From Burhinus oedicnemus (lineage: Eukaryota; Chordata; Aves; Charadriiformes; Burhinidae): a stretch of 64,000 nucleotides of DNA. The stretch lies in assembly GCA_008921705.1 (NCBI GenBank), contig VFFE01009152.1:911162-975161 (forward strand), given 5' to 3'. Under the pieces are notes generated by a model. It was given only the letters and a program-made list of their open reading frames with translations. It was not told the origin of the DNA and did not search any database. The translations under genes were made by a program, and so were the position numbers. Positions 27,926 to 40,800 of the stretch are shown here, one piece after another; the first letter of the stretch is position 1, and each line of letters opens with the position of its first letter.

Positions 27926-29659
27926 TTACTAGGCTTTTAGGAGGGTCAACAGTTTCTCCGTCCTTCCATATTGGTCCAACAGATTTCTAAACTGCAGTAA
28001 AAACTAACATGCTGCATACCCATATTAGAGCAAAGTAAATACCTTAAAATTATTTAAATTATCCAGACTGTGTGCTGTGTTTCCTCATATCTACATGGAA
28101 AATAATAATCATGGGAGCTAGAATAGAATTCTTCTCTGTGTACCTCCACTTTGTTAAAAAACTCCACCTCTATAGTAATTTGACAATCTTTAATAGATTA
28201 TCAAATGCTAACTCCGTGCTTTTACTCATCAACAATACAAGAAATGATGGCTCTTGGAAAACAGGAAGATATTAAATACAAGAAGTGAAGGTTATTTCTT
28301 TTGCCTGAGGAAGAGCAGAATGTATTTTTCAGTCCACAAATCCAATGACTCCCTAACCAATGTAATCAAGAGTAACTTCACTGAAAGTAATGACCTTTCT
28401 CCAACTCAATGAAAAAGCAAAATCAAGTCCTACTTTTTTTTCCCTGCTCAAAGCTCCTTTCATTTCATAACTTTGAAAAATCATTCATTGCAGCAAAACT
28501 GTGTTTTAGTTTACCATCCGTTTGTCATACTGTGTTTGCATACTAAATTCTGTGAGTGCTGTGAATAACAATCTCCCAGTAGCAGCACCCTCCAGTAAGA
28601 TACCCTCAGGTAGGTATTGCTCAGACAGAGAGGGTTTGCTGGTATTGCTTCCTAATCACACTGTAAAACCTGACTTTGGCCTTCTTTTACAGTCAGATTT
28701 TGACTGACTTGGACAATGCCAGCTATCCAGTTCTCCCTAAAAGTTCATAAAATACTTTGCACTATGGCTATTTCGCAAGTGGGGAAACTGAGTCACGGAG
28801 AAGCCTGTTTCCAAGCTCACTCAAGGGAGCAGAGTTGAAGAGGGAACTCAGTCTGGTTCCCTTTCTGCTGACAGTCCATGCTGCTCTAAATGCTGTGAGG
28901 CACAAATTGTGCTCTGAGTGCATGGAGGGGCAGGGGCCTTCCTCCACTCTCTACCTGCTCCACCCCTTTGTGTGTGAGCAAGGAAGAGCTGCGGTTCCTG
29001 CCCCTCTCTGCCTGCAGCTGTTTCTCTCTCCCCAGGGGCAGGAGAAGATGCAGTCCTGGGCATTTGCTCCTCACTGCTGACAGGTGATGAGCTGCCCCAG
29101 GGATGCAGATTTTCTCCTGGGGACAGACACCTGCAGTTGTTTTCCCTAGAATGGGCCAGCTTGGCACTGTCCTTCGTATCAGCATATTCTTGAGAGACAC
29201 AGCAGCTCTTTACTACGCTGCTTTGAAGAGGCAGAGTAACATAGTAATTACAGGCTTCAGCCACCAGCAGTAGCATTGTGTGTTAGCATTATTCCTCTTG
29301 AGGAGCCCAACTTTGGGCAGGACAGTGGTCAGATACTTGTAGTTATAAGCAATTTTTTGAGGATGACAGTAATCACATCACATTTAAAAGGCTTAGACTT
29401 CTGCTCGCCACCAAACCCTTTGGTTTGCCTTTGAGTGGGACTGAATCAAGTACTTCACAGCACTCAAAGTTAAGAAAAGCGACTGCGGTTCTCCTACCAT
29501 CACTGAGAAGTCCCCCAGCAAGACTTCAGTGGTCATTTCCTCACAAGAAGCTTGTTCTTTGCTCGTTATTACTTTACTAACACAACCCTTCTCCCTTGAT
29601 TTATCCTTCAGCGGGAATATTTGAATATTTGCACAGCAAATCCCTCTCGGGCGGTCATT
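27926..29659. other. No gene seen, upstream flank of the first CpG island
   Basis: Apart from a MIR-like relic near 28.8 kb, nothing is recognised. A 142-codon minus frame at 28848-29276 and a 107-codon plus frame at 28757-29080 overlap each other and match no family. Confidence 0.55.
28780..28880 (+). repeat. MIR-like ancient SINE relic
   Basis: AAGTGGGGAAACTGAGTCACGGAGAAGC followed by AGCTCACTCAAGGGAGCAGAGTTGAAGAGGGAACTCAGTCTGG resembles the GGGGAAACTGAGGCACAGAG...CAAGGTCACACAG...CAGAGC...GAACCCAGGTCT region of MIR/CORE-SINE-like amniote repeats. Confidence 0.45.
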
Positions 29660-30240
29660 ACATTCACAGGAAGCGCACTGGCCGCTGTTGAACACAGCTC
29701 CCGGCGAGCCGGGCCACGTTGAGCGGGGTCACGCAGACGCTTTGGCAGCACCCGCGGTGGGACACATCTCCGCCAGCCCCCGGGATGCCGCCCGGAGAGG
29801 GAGATCACCCGGAGACTGTCAGCGCCCGACGCCGCTGTGCCCCGGCTCTGGCCCTCCTGGAGCTGGGGGGAGCCCCCTCGGGATCGCCCCGCTGCCCCCC
29901 AACCCGCCCGGCCTCCCCTTACCTGCCTCCCCGGCCCGTTCATCCTCCGAGGAGCGGAAGGCAGCGGGACCGGCGCTCCGGCGCGGCTGCCCAGGTGAGC
30001 GGGGCGGGTGCCGCCGCCGCCGCCGGCGCCTCCCCCGGGGCCGGGCCGGCCCCCCGCAGCTCCCCCGCCGCTCCGCGCCCGGCCCCGCCGGGCTGGAAGC
30101 GCTCCAGGAAAATAAGTTTCGCCTCCGGGGCTCCACTGGGGAAGGAGGGTGAAACGGCTTCCCTGCGTTGTCCCGGCCCCCCGGCCTCTCCCCCGGCCCG
30201 TGCCCCTTACGGATCATTTTCTGCCCTGATCGGGAACATT
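29660..30240. promoter_or_regulatory. CpG island, probable promoter with donors on both strands
   Basis: This is a sharply bounded GC- and CpG-rich block, including GCCGCCGCC runs near 30009. On the plus strand, GCCCAG|GTGAGC would end an exon at 29994. On the minus strand, GGCAG|GTAAGG would end an exon at 29923, with an ATG 21 bases before it. The two exons would overlap, so either the promoter is bidirectional or one donor is chance. Long frames across the island (174 residues plus, 187 residues minus) are proline-, arginine- and glycine-rich and match no family I know. By synteny the minus-strand reading could belong to PDE8B, but its known N-terminus is not recognisable. Confidence 0.55.
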
Positions 30241-30764
30241 TAGTAATGGGGGAAACCGCTCGGGGAAAGTAAGGTGAATCAAGTGCCCTGAGCCTGGCTT
30301 GGTTCGCTATGCTAGTAGTTACACAGCCTTTGGAAAACGGCAAACGCTTACATCCCCTGGAGAAAGTGGTAAATCCACTCATGGAGCAGACAGCTCTCTG
30401 CTGGTGCTTTTCAGGATGCTTGGGTAAAATCCAGCCTGATGGTCAAGGAGAGGGGAGACAAACTGCCTGGGGCTGAGAGAGGGCAGCATGACTCTGACCG
30501 GGAGCAAATCTCAACTACCAGAGGTGGGACCAGAGACGTATTTCAAACAGCCTATCTTAATTTTTGAGATATTCTGGTTTGCAGCAAGTACCAGGTAGGT
30601 GGAATGCATCACCTTGGGAATGACACCTTTGGGCTTGACTGGACTTGACTCCCTCACTTTGTTGCTCTCTCCTTCATGCTTTAAGAACAGCCTATTGCTG
30701 TTTTTCCTTTTGGAGTATTGCTATTTCTTGGGAGTTCATTAATATTGTCAATACTGTCATTGCT

Positions 30765-30870
30765 CTGTAGTGGTAATCAAGGCTCCAATGAAGCAGCTGT
30801 ACAAGATACTCAGCAAACACCATAAAAACAGTCCCTACCCAAAAAAATCAAAGGCTTGCACACAAGAGCA
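30765..30870 (+). repeat. MIR-like ancient repeat relic
   Basis: GCTGTACAAGATACTCAGCAAACACCATAAAAACAGTCCCTACCCAAAAAAATCAAAGG matches the remembered block GTGCTGTACAAACACATAAAAAGACAGTCCCTGCCCCAAAGAGCTT of an old amniote repeat. Only this part is readable. Confidence 0.4.
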
Positions 30871-33800
30871 CGGGAATGTCACAAAAGTAGAGCAACATTA
30901 AAGATGTCTGGGAGCTGTGGGACAAGTAGTGGTCAAGTCACAGCAGCTGCCAAGCCAAAAACCCACAAAACCACAGACCACAACACAAAATAAACCCAAA
31001 GCACTGAACCTGTACAGCAAATCAGTTCTAGAGAGGAGAAGCAGAACCAGCATGGGTCAGCAAGTTATGTCAGATTGAGGTTAGAGACTGTGAAGAGCTG
31101 CCCTACTTCTAGGGGAGAAGACACACAGTCAGCAAACACAATCTTTGAGCTCCCCAGAAACCCTAGACAGCACACATATTTAAATGTTCCCAACAGCAGG
31201 TCAGAACATCCCCCATTTTGTGGCCATACATCTGCAAGAGCTGTTGTCTGGGAGCTCATGTCCTTGGCACTCTCTCAAATGTCCTAGTCCTGCATGGAAG
31301 AGGTGGATGGGAGGTTTGCTACAGCCTCAGCTGCACATAGACACATTCTTGGATACCTGGGACTGCAGCCCTGGTATGGTCTCAGAGGAGGTACAACATT
31401 TCCTCTTGAGCACCTCTGCACAAGTGCCAGGTGTCAACCAGCCTTTAACTGCAAATCTCAGAATCAGCTTTGCCCAGCTATTTCAAAGGATTGTCAGACA
31501 AGCAAGCACCACAGCCTGCCCTGGGACCTTGCTTTCCCTAGGTTGACAAATTAGGGACTAATCAAAGCATGCCTCTTACTCCTGCCATTCTGCACAGCCA
31601 GGCTGCCTTCCCCACAAAGACCCAGGAGGAGGCAGGATCTCACCCAGACACAGCATCATGATCAGGGAAGATGCTCATCTGGACACAATGGCTCAGGAGT
31701 GCTCACAGCGCTAAGTTTTGGACACAGCCACACAGACTTTTTGCAGTTTCCATACAGGCCTTCTCCTCCATTTCTCCTTGCACTGTCCCCTTCGAGCTGA
31801 CGTGGCTTTTGAAGACTCAGTAGAGGAATTCTGAGACCAGCCAGAGCATCAGTTCTTTGCAAGCACTGAGAAGCTGACATGCGAGACGCAAAAGGCTCAG
31901 CCCCATCGCTAACAACCACACTCTGTATGTGGCAGACAAATGTCATTTTGCGTGCACTCCAGGAGGAGGACGCCATCCTCCTTTGTGACCGTGCTGTCAG
32001 CAAGGTTTTCCCTGAGCAAAGAGCACAGGCACAGACCCACTCAGTTTTTACTCACCTATAACTTGGGACTGGGCTGCTGGCACTAACTGCAGCGCTTTAG
32101 AAGATAAAAAGTAACTCGGTCCTTGTTTCTGGGGAAACAGCCCAAATGTAGGGGATGATTCTGCCTACTTCTCTTTTGGATGTAGAATTAAAATAAAAAG
32201 TAAATTGTCTGCTTTTTTTTTAGTACATTGGGCATGGATGTAGGTTTTAGCATGCACAAAAGGCTCCACTTAAGGCTCAGTATACTACTTCCACTGAACT
32301 TAACGGGAATGTGGCTGTTTATATTTTAATAGGGATGGAATTAAGCCCTTCATTTGAACTTTATAGCCTTTTTATTCTTTTTTTATTAGTCTATTTCATC
32401 ATTCTTAATTTGTTTCTGCTGTGTTCTGAGAACATCGTAAGTACACTCTAGTGTCCTCAATAACACCTTAAATCCTTGTATGCAAACATTGTGCCTCCTA
32501 GTGGGTAATGTACATGGACTTCAACTCTCCTTCAGGTTGCATTTTCATACTAATTTCTTGGGACTTTATTCTGTTAGTATCAAGGAGGTAATTTTCAACA
32601 TTTCTATCACTTTGGAAGTCCTTTTTTTTTCTATGCTGTTCACTTTGCTCTTTCTTGCACACAGACAGTTAGGTTCTGAACATTTGGCCTCTTCTGAACA
32701 CTTGGCCTTTGTTATTTTCTTTTCTGTGCATAAACCTGCCATTAAAATTGCTCTCATCCACAAACCTGTTTGTGAGGAGCCTGTTCCTGAGACGTTATTG
32801 CAATCATACAAATAGTAAGGAAGTGGGTGTTTGTGTATCCCCCCGAGTGGACTTCCCTGGGTATATCACCTGTGCCTGAATTGTACAGGGACAGCATGTT
32901 TCTTATGCAAGAAAAATGCCCACCCCATGGATTCTGGGAATTTTGAAAGAGGTATCCAAGATATGTCACAGATAAGATCCAGGATACTGCTTTTGTTGGG
33001 TGAATTCCCCAGTCTGTGGAAGCAAATGACAAACTCCAGCAGTGGACCAGTAAGTCTAGGTACAGCAAAGTCCATAATCCATTTCTGCCGCCTTAGCTCT
33101 CTGCTGCCTGGCTGTAGCTTCAGCTCACAGCATCCACATGTAGTTTATGAAGAGACAAGCCCTAGGTACCTGCCGGTGGTCAGGCTGAGGTGTGCTTGCC
33201 CAGACACTCCTTCTTGCCCCAGCTGCAAGGACCAGAGCTTGGTCCTCCTAGGCTCAGGCAGACTCCAGAGCTCAGAATAAGTTTGCACTTGACTGTTTGT
33301 TTGGCATTAGCAAAGCCCACAATAAAACAGTCCTGGTCTTGCAGACAGACCCAGTCCCATGAATAGCATCCTCACTCATTTCTCTGCCATCAGAATTTCC
33401 TCCTCTGATCTCATGGTAGGCAGGAGTAGGATGTCTTTGCCACTTAGACAAGAAGGGTTTTTTCTTTTTCATTTATATTTGGCCAGCATTGAAAATGCTG
33501 CTAGATCTCAATAGATAAGAAATAATCTAAAATTAGCTGTGCTTAAAATGAACAAACAATTTTTATCTCTGAACATACATAACCTAGGTGTAGGTTAGAA
33601 TATTAATCCTGAAAAGGCCATGATTTGCCAGACTACAAGCCAAATCTGAGCACAGAACAGTTTCATTATTTTTTTTTTTATCCAGTCCTTATACAATAGC
33701 TTGGGTTTAATCTCTCCTCAGGTTTTCAGGTCATCACAAGGACAAACAGAAAAAAAATCATTAAAGGTTGATGTTAGAAGCTGAGGCAAATAGATACTCT

Positions 33801-33929
33801 CTGGCAGAGCACAGCTGGGCGAATTAAACACTGCCTGATGGAGATTTGTCATGTGATGTGTACTCAAAAAAACCATTGCTTTTGTCACTGGCTAAGAAAG
33901 AACCATTCTTCAGAGAAGGAACTGTCATT
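30871..33929. other. No gene seen between the CpG island and the CR1 copy
   Basis: GC content is somewhat higher than in the first 25 kb, and frames up to 149 codons occur (32831-33280, plus), but none has recognisable motifs or splice context that I can defend. Confidence 0.5.
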
Positions 33930-33993
33930 CAATAATAATTCAATAATTCAATAATAATAACAATGATAGTAATAATAATAACAGTAGTAATAG
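33930..33993 (+). repeat. Degenerate AAT microsatellite
   Basis: Runs of AATAATAATTCAATAATTCAATAATAATAACAATGATAGTAATAATAATAAC, an interrupted trinucleotide repeat just before the CR1 copy at 34139. Confidence 0.9.
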
Positions 33994-34138
33994 ATTTGCA
34001 TTCCTGAACAATTCACTGCCATTTTATATAAAAGATAAAGCTGATAAAACTGTGGGCTTTATGCTGCATTTTAGGTGCCTTGTTCTTGGATACATATTGT
34101 ATTTCCAAGCTCTTCCCCTGCCTCCCAGCAGGTAGACA

Positions 34139-34719
34139 CCAGCAGGTTGAGGGAGGTGAGTCTGCCCCTCTACTCCGCTCTTGTGAGACCCCACCTGGAG
34201 TACTGTGTCCAGCTCTGGAGCTCCCAGCATAAGAAGGACATGGACCTGTTGGAGCAGGTCCAGAGGAGGGCCACCAAGATGATCAGAGGAATCAAACACC
34301 TCTCCTATGAAGACGGGCTGAGAGAGTTGGGGCTATTCAGCCTGGAGAAGAGAAGGCTCTTCGGGAGACCTTATAGAAGCTTTCCAGTACTTAATGGGGG
34401 CCTACAGGAAAGACAGAGAGGGAATATTTATCAGAGAGCGTAGCGATAGGACAAGGGGTAAAGGTTTTAAACTGAAAGAAGGTAGATTTACATTAGAAAT
34501 TAGGAAGGAATTCTTTACTGTGAGGGTGGTTAGACACTGGAACAGGTTGTTCAGAGAAGTTGTGGATGCCCCATCCCCAGAAGTGTTCGAGGCCAGGCTG
34601 GATGGGGCTTTGAGTAACCTGGTCTAGTGGAAGGTGTCCCTGCCCATGGCAAGGGGGTTGGAACTAGGTGATCTTTAAGGTCCCTTCCAATGCAAACCAT
34701 TGTATGATTCTGTGATTCA
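34139..34719 (+). mobile_element. CR1 LINE fragment, short 3' copy
   Basis: A plus-strand CR1 copy begins abruptly at about 34139 inside the C-terminal half of ORF2 ([29 protein letters not shown]) and has a frame change near 34400. It then reads WNRLFREVVDAPSPEVF and ends with GGTGATCTTTAAGGTCCCTTCCAA and GATTCTGTGATTC. Strong 5' truncation is typical of CR1. A 29-A run follows about 80 bases later and seems separate. Confidence 0.93.
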
Positions 34720-34798
34720 TGCTGTCTCAAAAGCCTTCAGGGGAAATGAAGGGCTAATTCTATCCCACACTGCCACAAATCTCCGTGGACTTTTTCAC

Positions 34799-34827
<29 letters not shown>
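34799..34827 (+). repeat. Poly-A run of 29 bases
   Basis: An uninterrupted A tract follows CTTTTTCAC, about 80 bases downstream of a CR1 copy. CR1 does not end in poly-A, so it is either a simple repeat or the tail of something else. No processed-pseudogene sequence was recognised before it. Confidence 0.9.
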
Positions 34828-34831
<4 letters not shown>

Positions 34832-37800
34832 CAAAAGAGTTGAGTCACTCCCAGTCCCGCTTCTTGAGCCTCACCCGCAGTAAAAAGCTGATTGCATGAA
34901 ATGGTCACTGGTCACCTGAGAGTGAGAAGTCTCAGTTAAAGAGTTTCCAGAAGGTTTCAGATAGTCCTGATAGCCTTTGACTTTGCTGAGACTGCTATCA
35001 CGAGTAAAAGGCTGCAGGATCCTTCATAAATCCTGTTGTTATCTATAGGTTTCACAGTGTATCAATTATTTATTTTGACCTAGTTAGTGTTTTACAGTGT
35101 AGTATTTGTATGCAGTCAATGCCATAATATTTTAAGTACATATCAGCTGATGCTATAAATTACATCAGTTGATATATACAGTAGCTTCTTGTCTTGCCTT
35201 GGAGTGGTTCATTTGGTTGGTAGGCAATCAATTTATTGTTAAATGTGTCCTCAACTGATAGTCTGATTGGACTCTTTTATGTTCTTACGAAGTAAATAAA
35301 AAGTAATGAACTATAAAAATAGTATAAAAATAGCACAGGCAAATTTGTAAACTACAAGCCAGAAAGCCACAAACATCACAAAAAGCAAACACTCATGAGG
35401 GTTATCACTTCTCTCTTACCACAAATCAGAAGAGAACAATATGCCACTCTGTGAAGAAGGACTAAAGACACTGAAAGACTCGACTCAGAGCCAGGCTAGC
35501 AAAATTAAGCAGCACTAAGCCATGTGCATCTAGAACATGGAACATACACCTCACCACGGATTTCAGACACGATTTTCTCTCTCTTGAGTATATTTAGGAC
35601 ACTTAACGGCAGGTCCTTTTGTCAGTGAAGTTCACATGAAGAGACTGTCTTGTTCTCTTGTCATTAGGCAACACAAGGCTTTGGTCGCTCATATGGTCCT
35701 CTCCTGACTCTGGAATAAACGTGCCACTAATAAAACTAGATGAAGGAGGCGTTATCTAGTTGGAAAACACTTGTAAGGAAAACACTAATTCCTGACTTGT
35801 ACTGCTGTGTCTTCAAAAAACAAGGCATTGCAGAGCAAACTTGTACTAAAAGCAGTGTGAAATAAAAATCTTCTCCAGCTCAAGCAAAGTTCTCTACCGT
35901 TTTTACTGTCTCCCACAAACAATGCTAACTAATAGCATTGAGGATTTTCTGTTGAGCATCCATTGACATAAATTTTGCTATAAAATACTATTAGAAGTAT
36001 TCATCTTAGCCATCGCAGGGCAATTCCTCTTCTACTCATTTTGGCAGGCTGTGTACTTACTGGAGATATCTTCCCTCCTGGAAAGACAAGAGCACAGCTT
36101 TCAAGAGCTACAGTACTTGGCAGAACCCTGTTACTTGGCCAGGGCACAGAAGAAGGAAGAAACATGAAACATTTTGTGCCTGTAAACTCTCAGGGCAATG
36201 CTTCAAACACACAAAAATGAATTCCACTATTTTAGAGCACTCCACAGCAGGACTCTGTTGTAACCAATCCTTTGTCAAAGATGATTACATCACAAACTGT
36301 GTACTTGTGCGACACCTGTGCACAGGGCTCATGCCAAGGCAGCTATGACAAATACAAACTCCACATGAGTCATTAACATTTGTAAAGCTCATTGGGGTTA
36401 TGGGACAAAAGACAATATGCCTGTGCAAAACGTGTTAATATGATGTTTACAAATAGATGCTTCTGCACCTGCTAGAGTACAAATATTTTAACAGGTGCAT
36501 TTGAAACCTCTCCAATGTTATAGCTCTGAGAAACCACTACCAAGCTCATCATATAGAAATAATCTGATTTTTTTGATCTCTTTGCAATCATGCAATGAAC
36601 CCGCACAAACACAATCACTCCTGAACAACTGAGACACACACAGCAGAAGAATCCTTTTCTTTGCATGCCACAGTGTCTAACCCAGAACCATTGCACCAAA
36701 GTATTGGTATTCAGATCTGCAAGTCATGGCTATGTACAAATAGTCTCAGTTTAGAAAGTTCAACCCCCTTCTTGGCCCTTTTGCTTTCTATTATACATGT
36801 GGGTGAATTAGTGTAAGCATGTACAAGAAAGAGTAACATTACATTACTCTAGGAATGACTAGACCATTTTAATTTTAGAAAACCTTGTGGTGAAGATCCA
36901 CTAGATCAAGCAGTTGACAGAAAAAAAAGATCACGGAGCTGTTCTACTTTGTGTCACAATAAAATTGTATAACCTTTATTATAATACATATCCTTGCCTC
37001 ATGATGTCTACAAAGTTAGCTGTAGTTACAGAAGACTTGGAGAAAAACAATATCCAGAGCAGGAATAGAAAAGCAGCAACACGTAAAAAAAAAAATTCAT
37101 AATAAAATAGACCAGTTCCTGAAGGAACATGGTGGCAGAACTACACATTTTTCTCTGACCTGAACAGCCCTGTCTGAGGCACAACAGCTGCAATCTGCTC
37201 ATTGCCACAAGCACTGAGGATGACTTGTGTTGCCCTCCAACAAGCATCCAAGAGTCTTCACTGCAGCTTAGTCTCTCTTCACAGCTGTGGTAGCAGGGGT
37301 GTAAAGGCTGTATCTGTACAAAGGGCAGAGAAGTCTTTGGCACAGGGCAAATGAGAGTATAAAAGGGTGCAGCAAGTTCAGGGCACAATGCTGGAAGTGC
37401 AGCAATAAAGAGGCGTAGTCACCCCACGTACAGCACCTCGGTCCCTCCATCCTGAAGGCAGCCTGAAATTCATAAACCTGGGGGGTGCAGATCAATGAAT
37501 GGCTGCATACCAACAGTTTCACCCGTGAAGTGGCAATGGGATATCTGCAACTGTCGTGCCAAGCCAAGGGCTCCCAGGCTGGTTGCAGCCTGCAGCTCAT
37601 CCAGCCTGCAGACTCCACAGGAGTGTGGATGAAGTGCTGGAGTGGTGGCAACAAGCTTCTACCTCCCTTGCTTGCTTCTTTGCCATTATGCTGCATTGCT
37701 GTATGTGCTCTACATGGCTGTGTAGTAGATCTGCTTCCTTCTTGGGAAGATGGCAGAGCACCCTGGGCTCTACTAGCTGCTCTGGTTACAGCAGTTGCGT

Positions 37801-40800
37801 GTCCTCCTTTAGGAGAGGGAGACTGACCGATCTGCTAACAGGCCCCTTAGGTTGGAAAGGTTATATGCCAGTCATACCACACAGACTGTGAGATTGCCAA
37901 GCAAAGCACTCCTGACAGAAGTCACAGATAAAGGTAAAGCCACTACTTAGTTGAGTGAAGGCTTCCAATGTAAGGACAAAGGGTATGAAAGCTACGACTC
38001 CTCCCCAACTCTTTTCTGGTAACAGAATGAGCACATGAAATCGCAGGTCAGAGGGCAGTCCTACTGACTTCTAGAAAACACCTTCTTGAAAATGTAATGA
38101 ACTCCAAATGTGAAAAAACAAGCTTTTTCATTCTCTGCTGTAATGCAGGGTGCAGGACCATTTGCAACAATATACAGCTATTTGCAACTCGTTTGCTGAC
38201 CCAGACCATTTTCACCCACAAGTCGGGTAGGTAACTTTATTTGCAGTCAGAAACCAGTGTGTGCAATGTTTCCAGGCTCATATCAATAAACCAAGTTCAA
38301 ATCCATTTTAAAATCTGACCTTTAAAATGACATAATGGGTTTCTCAGTGCATTGTATGAGAGCGATTATTTTTCCATAGTGGGTAATTTCAGATAATAAC
38401 GAATACCGCAACTTCAGCTAAAGAAGGAAACAAACGCCAGGAAAAAAATCACGTTGCCTTAGACTTATGACAGTACCAGTTAATTATAATTAAAAGAGCG
38501 ATGTGCTTCTGCAGATACTATCCTGCCTCAGTTTCCCTTCAGACTTCCAAATTCATCCCATTACTTCTCCCTCCCTTGTGCATTTTTCCTCTTCTCTCTT
38601 TAAGCAGCTTCTGTCTTACAGTTTTTGCCCCTTTCCCCCACCTGTCTACAGGGATACGTTTTGGCTTTCCATTCCAAAGAAATCTTTTCCTTGGCAGTAA
38701 CTCGTTTTCAAACTACTGCCTTCTCTCACCTTTCTTCTCTCACCTCCAAGATTGTAGACTACGCTGTTTGCTTTCTCTGCTTAATTTTCTTGTAATTAAA
38801 TAGTGACCCCTTAAATCAGGTCTCTGGCTTATGCTTTCTCTCTGTTCCATCAAATTGTTTTTTTAAAGGCTGACGATGTTCTCCATCTAAGTCCTCCATA
38901 TTGCTGGAAGAGTAAATAGTGACAGTGACCATTCACTCACAGGGCAATTGGGATTGCTTGGTCACCTGAGCACAACCAGAAGTATGATTCTACATACAGA
39001 AAAGATCAACTGGAAACAAAGAACGATCAAATACAACCAAGGGAGCAGCACTATCCCAAAGCAGTTCTGCCTTTTCCTATCTGTGACCATCATCACATGC
39101 TCATCCTATCTCATGGCCAAGAGTAGCAGGACGGTCAAACTGAAATTAATCTAACAGCATTCATATGATACTCCTGTCCATTGCAAGATGATCATCATCT
39201 ACAGCTACTTCTGCTGTTTTACTCACATGGCTCTGAAATGAGACTGATAGGAAATACTGAAGGCAAATGGATTGCCTTCTCATCATCCTTTGTACAAGAA
39301 GTAGTTTAGCATCAGCTAGTAGTTAATAAGACAACCATTATACAGATACATTTGCTTCAGCAGAAGGGCAACAAAAGCTCCCTGAAGAGATGTGATACCC
39401 TGTTCTACAGAGAGACAATGGAGAAAAGGATCAGATGTACAATCCAGCATCAAAGGGAGTGACTTCATTGAAACTCTAAGAAAACTCCTTGTCTTTATTC
39501 CTGAAAGATTACATTCTTAGCCCAAGTAAGTAAAAACTCTGGCTTACTCTGGAGAAATTTCATCCACAACATGCCTGCAGCGCTGTATACAGCAAAGGCA
39601 CCCAGTTCTGTATCCACAGAGTGGTCAGGCACTTTTCCTGACCTCTTTCTTTACAGAGACTTTATCTCCTTTTACCCACCCATCTCTGAATGTCGCAAAT
39701 GGCCTACAGTCACACATGCTTTTCTTCTTGTCCATCTGATGCTCTCTTTCCTTCTAATCCATTCATTCCAGGAATCCCCTAAAAGGTGGGCTTGGTTTTT
39801 TTCAGCTATAGTCTCTCAAACCTACCTGTAATGAAATAATTGTTCTTAAAAATGTCTCGACCTATCTTGTAGACTGGAGCAGAAAAGGGAAAATATTGTT
39901 TGGGTTTTGTTGGCACTGTGTAGGTTTGTGGTGTTCCACAGATTACTTAACTACTGGTAAAGCCTAGTTAAGCTATGAGGCTGATTGCTAGCTATTCAGC
40001 TCTCCCCATTACAGGAAATTTCCTCTCTTTTTCCCTGGAGAGCGTATAAACAGTCTACATGCAAGGTTTTTACAGTCACCACAAAGGCTTCCACCTGTTT
40101 TTTTAACACGGGATGGTGATGTTACATAGCACAGTGAAATGTACTTACTAGAAGAGTTGCAATGGTTATCAGGCATGAGGCTTATGCAAGTGCTGTGTAT
40201 TTGCTTAGGCTTTTTAGTATGGGTGACAAAGTGAGTAATTTTAGGACATGGAGTGTCTCCTTGAATGGGAAGTGGAAGCTGGTAAGTCTGGAGAAGACAA
40301 ATATGTTTAGCTTTGGGAGGGGAGAGAGGAGGGAGTAAGCCAAGTACTACAGATTTGCTTACCCTGAAATGATCCTGGATTCCTGGATTCTACCGCATCT
40401 ATTTTAAGCACTTGGAAGCTGTTGTTTAATGCTAGTTTCACGTTTGCAGTGTAGTAAGTCGTGTTTGGCCATGATGTGAGGAGCAACACAGTGAGACTAT
40501 TTGTGCTGTGCTGACGAATGCCATTAAAATAACATCAAGATGACGAACTACTAACTCATCCAGCAAGAGTCTCTCAGCTTGTAGAAACTCTAAATAAAGA
40601 GATGGAGGGAAAACAAACAAGCAAACAAAGTGGCCAGAGCAAGTAGGAAGATGAGAATTAAAGCCACAACTAGCTGTGTAAAAGCCCAAAGTCCCAGAAA
40701 CAATGATTTATAAATTCCCAGTAATACTGCTATCTGAGCACCCTCTAGTGGTATGCGGTTGAGAATAAACAGCTCCAGAGATGAAAATGTGATCCCACAG

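Noticed and set aside
1..29600. PDE8B exons on the minus strand
   Set aside because: Expected from synteny, but I found no stretch matching the REC, PAS or phosphodiesterase domain sequences.
29719..30382. Long frames of 174 and 187 codons in the first CpG island
   Set aside because: Arginine-, proline- and glycine-rich on both strands, as expected when stop codons are rare in GC-rich DNA.
32831..33280. 149-codon plus frame with several cysteines
   Set aside because: The cysteines do not form a zinc-finger spacing, and there is no homologous family that I recognise.
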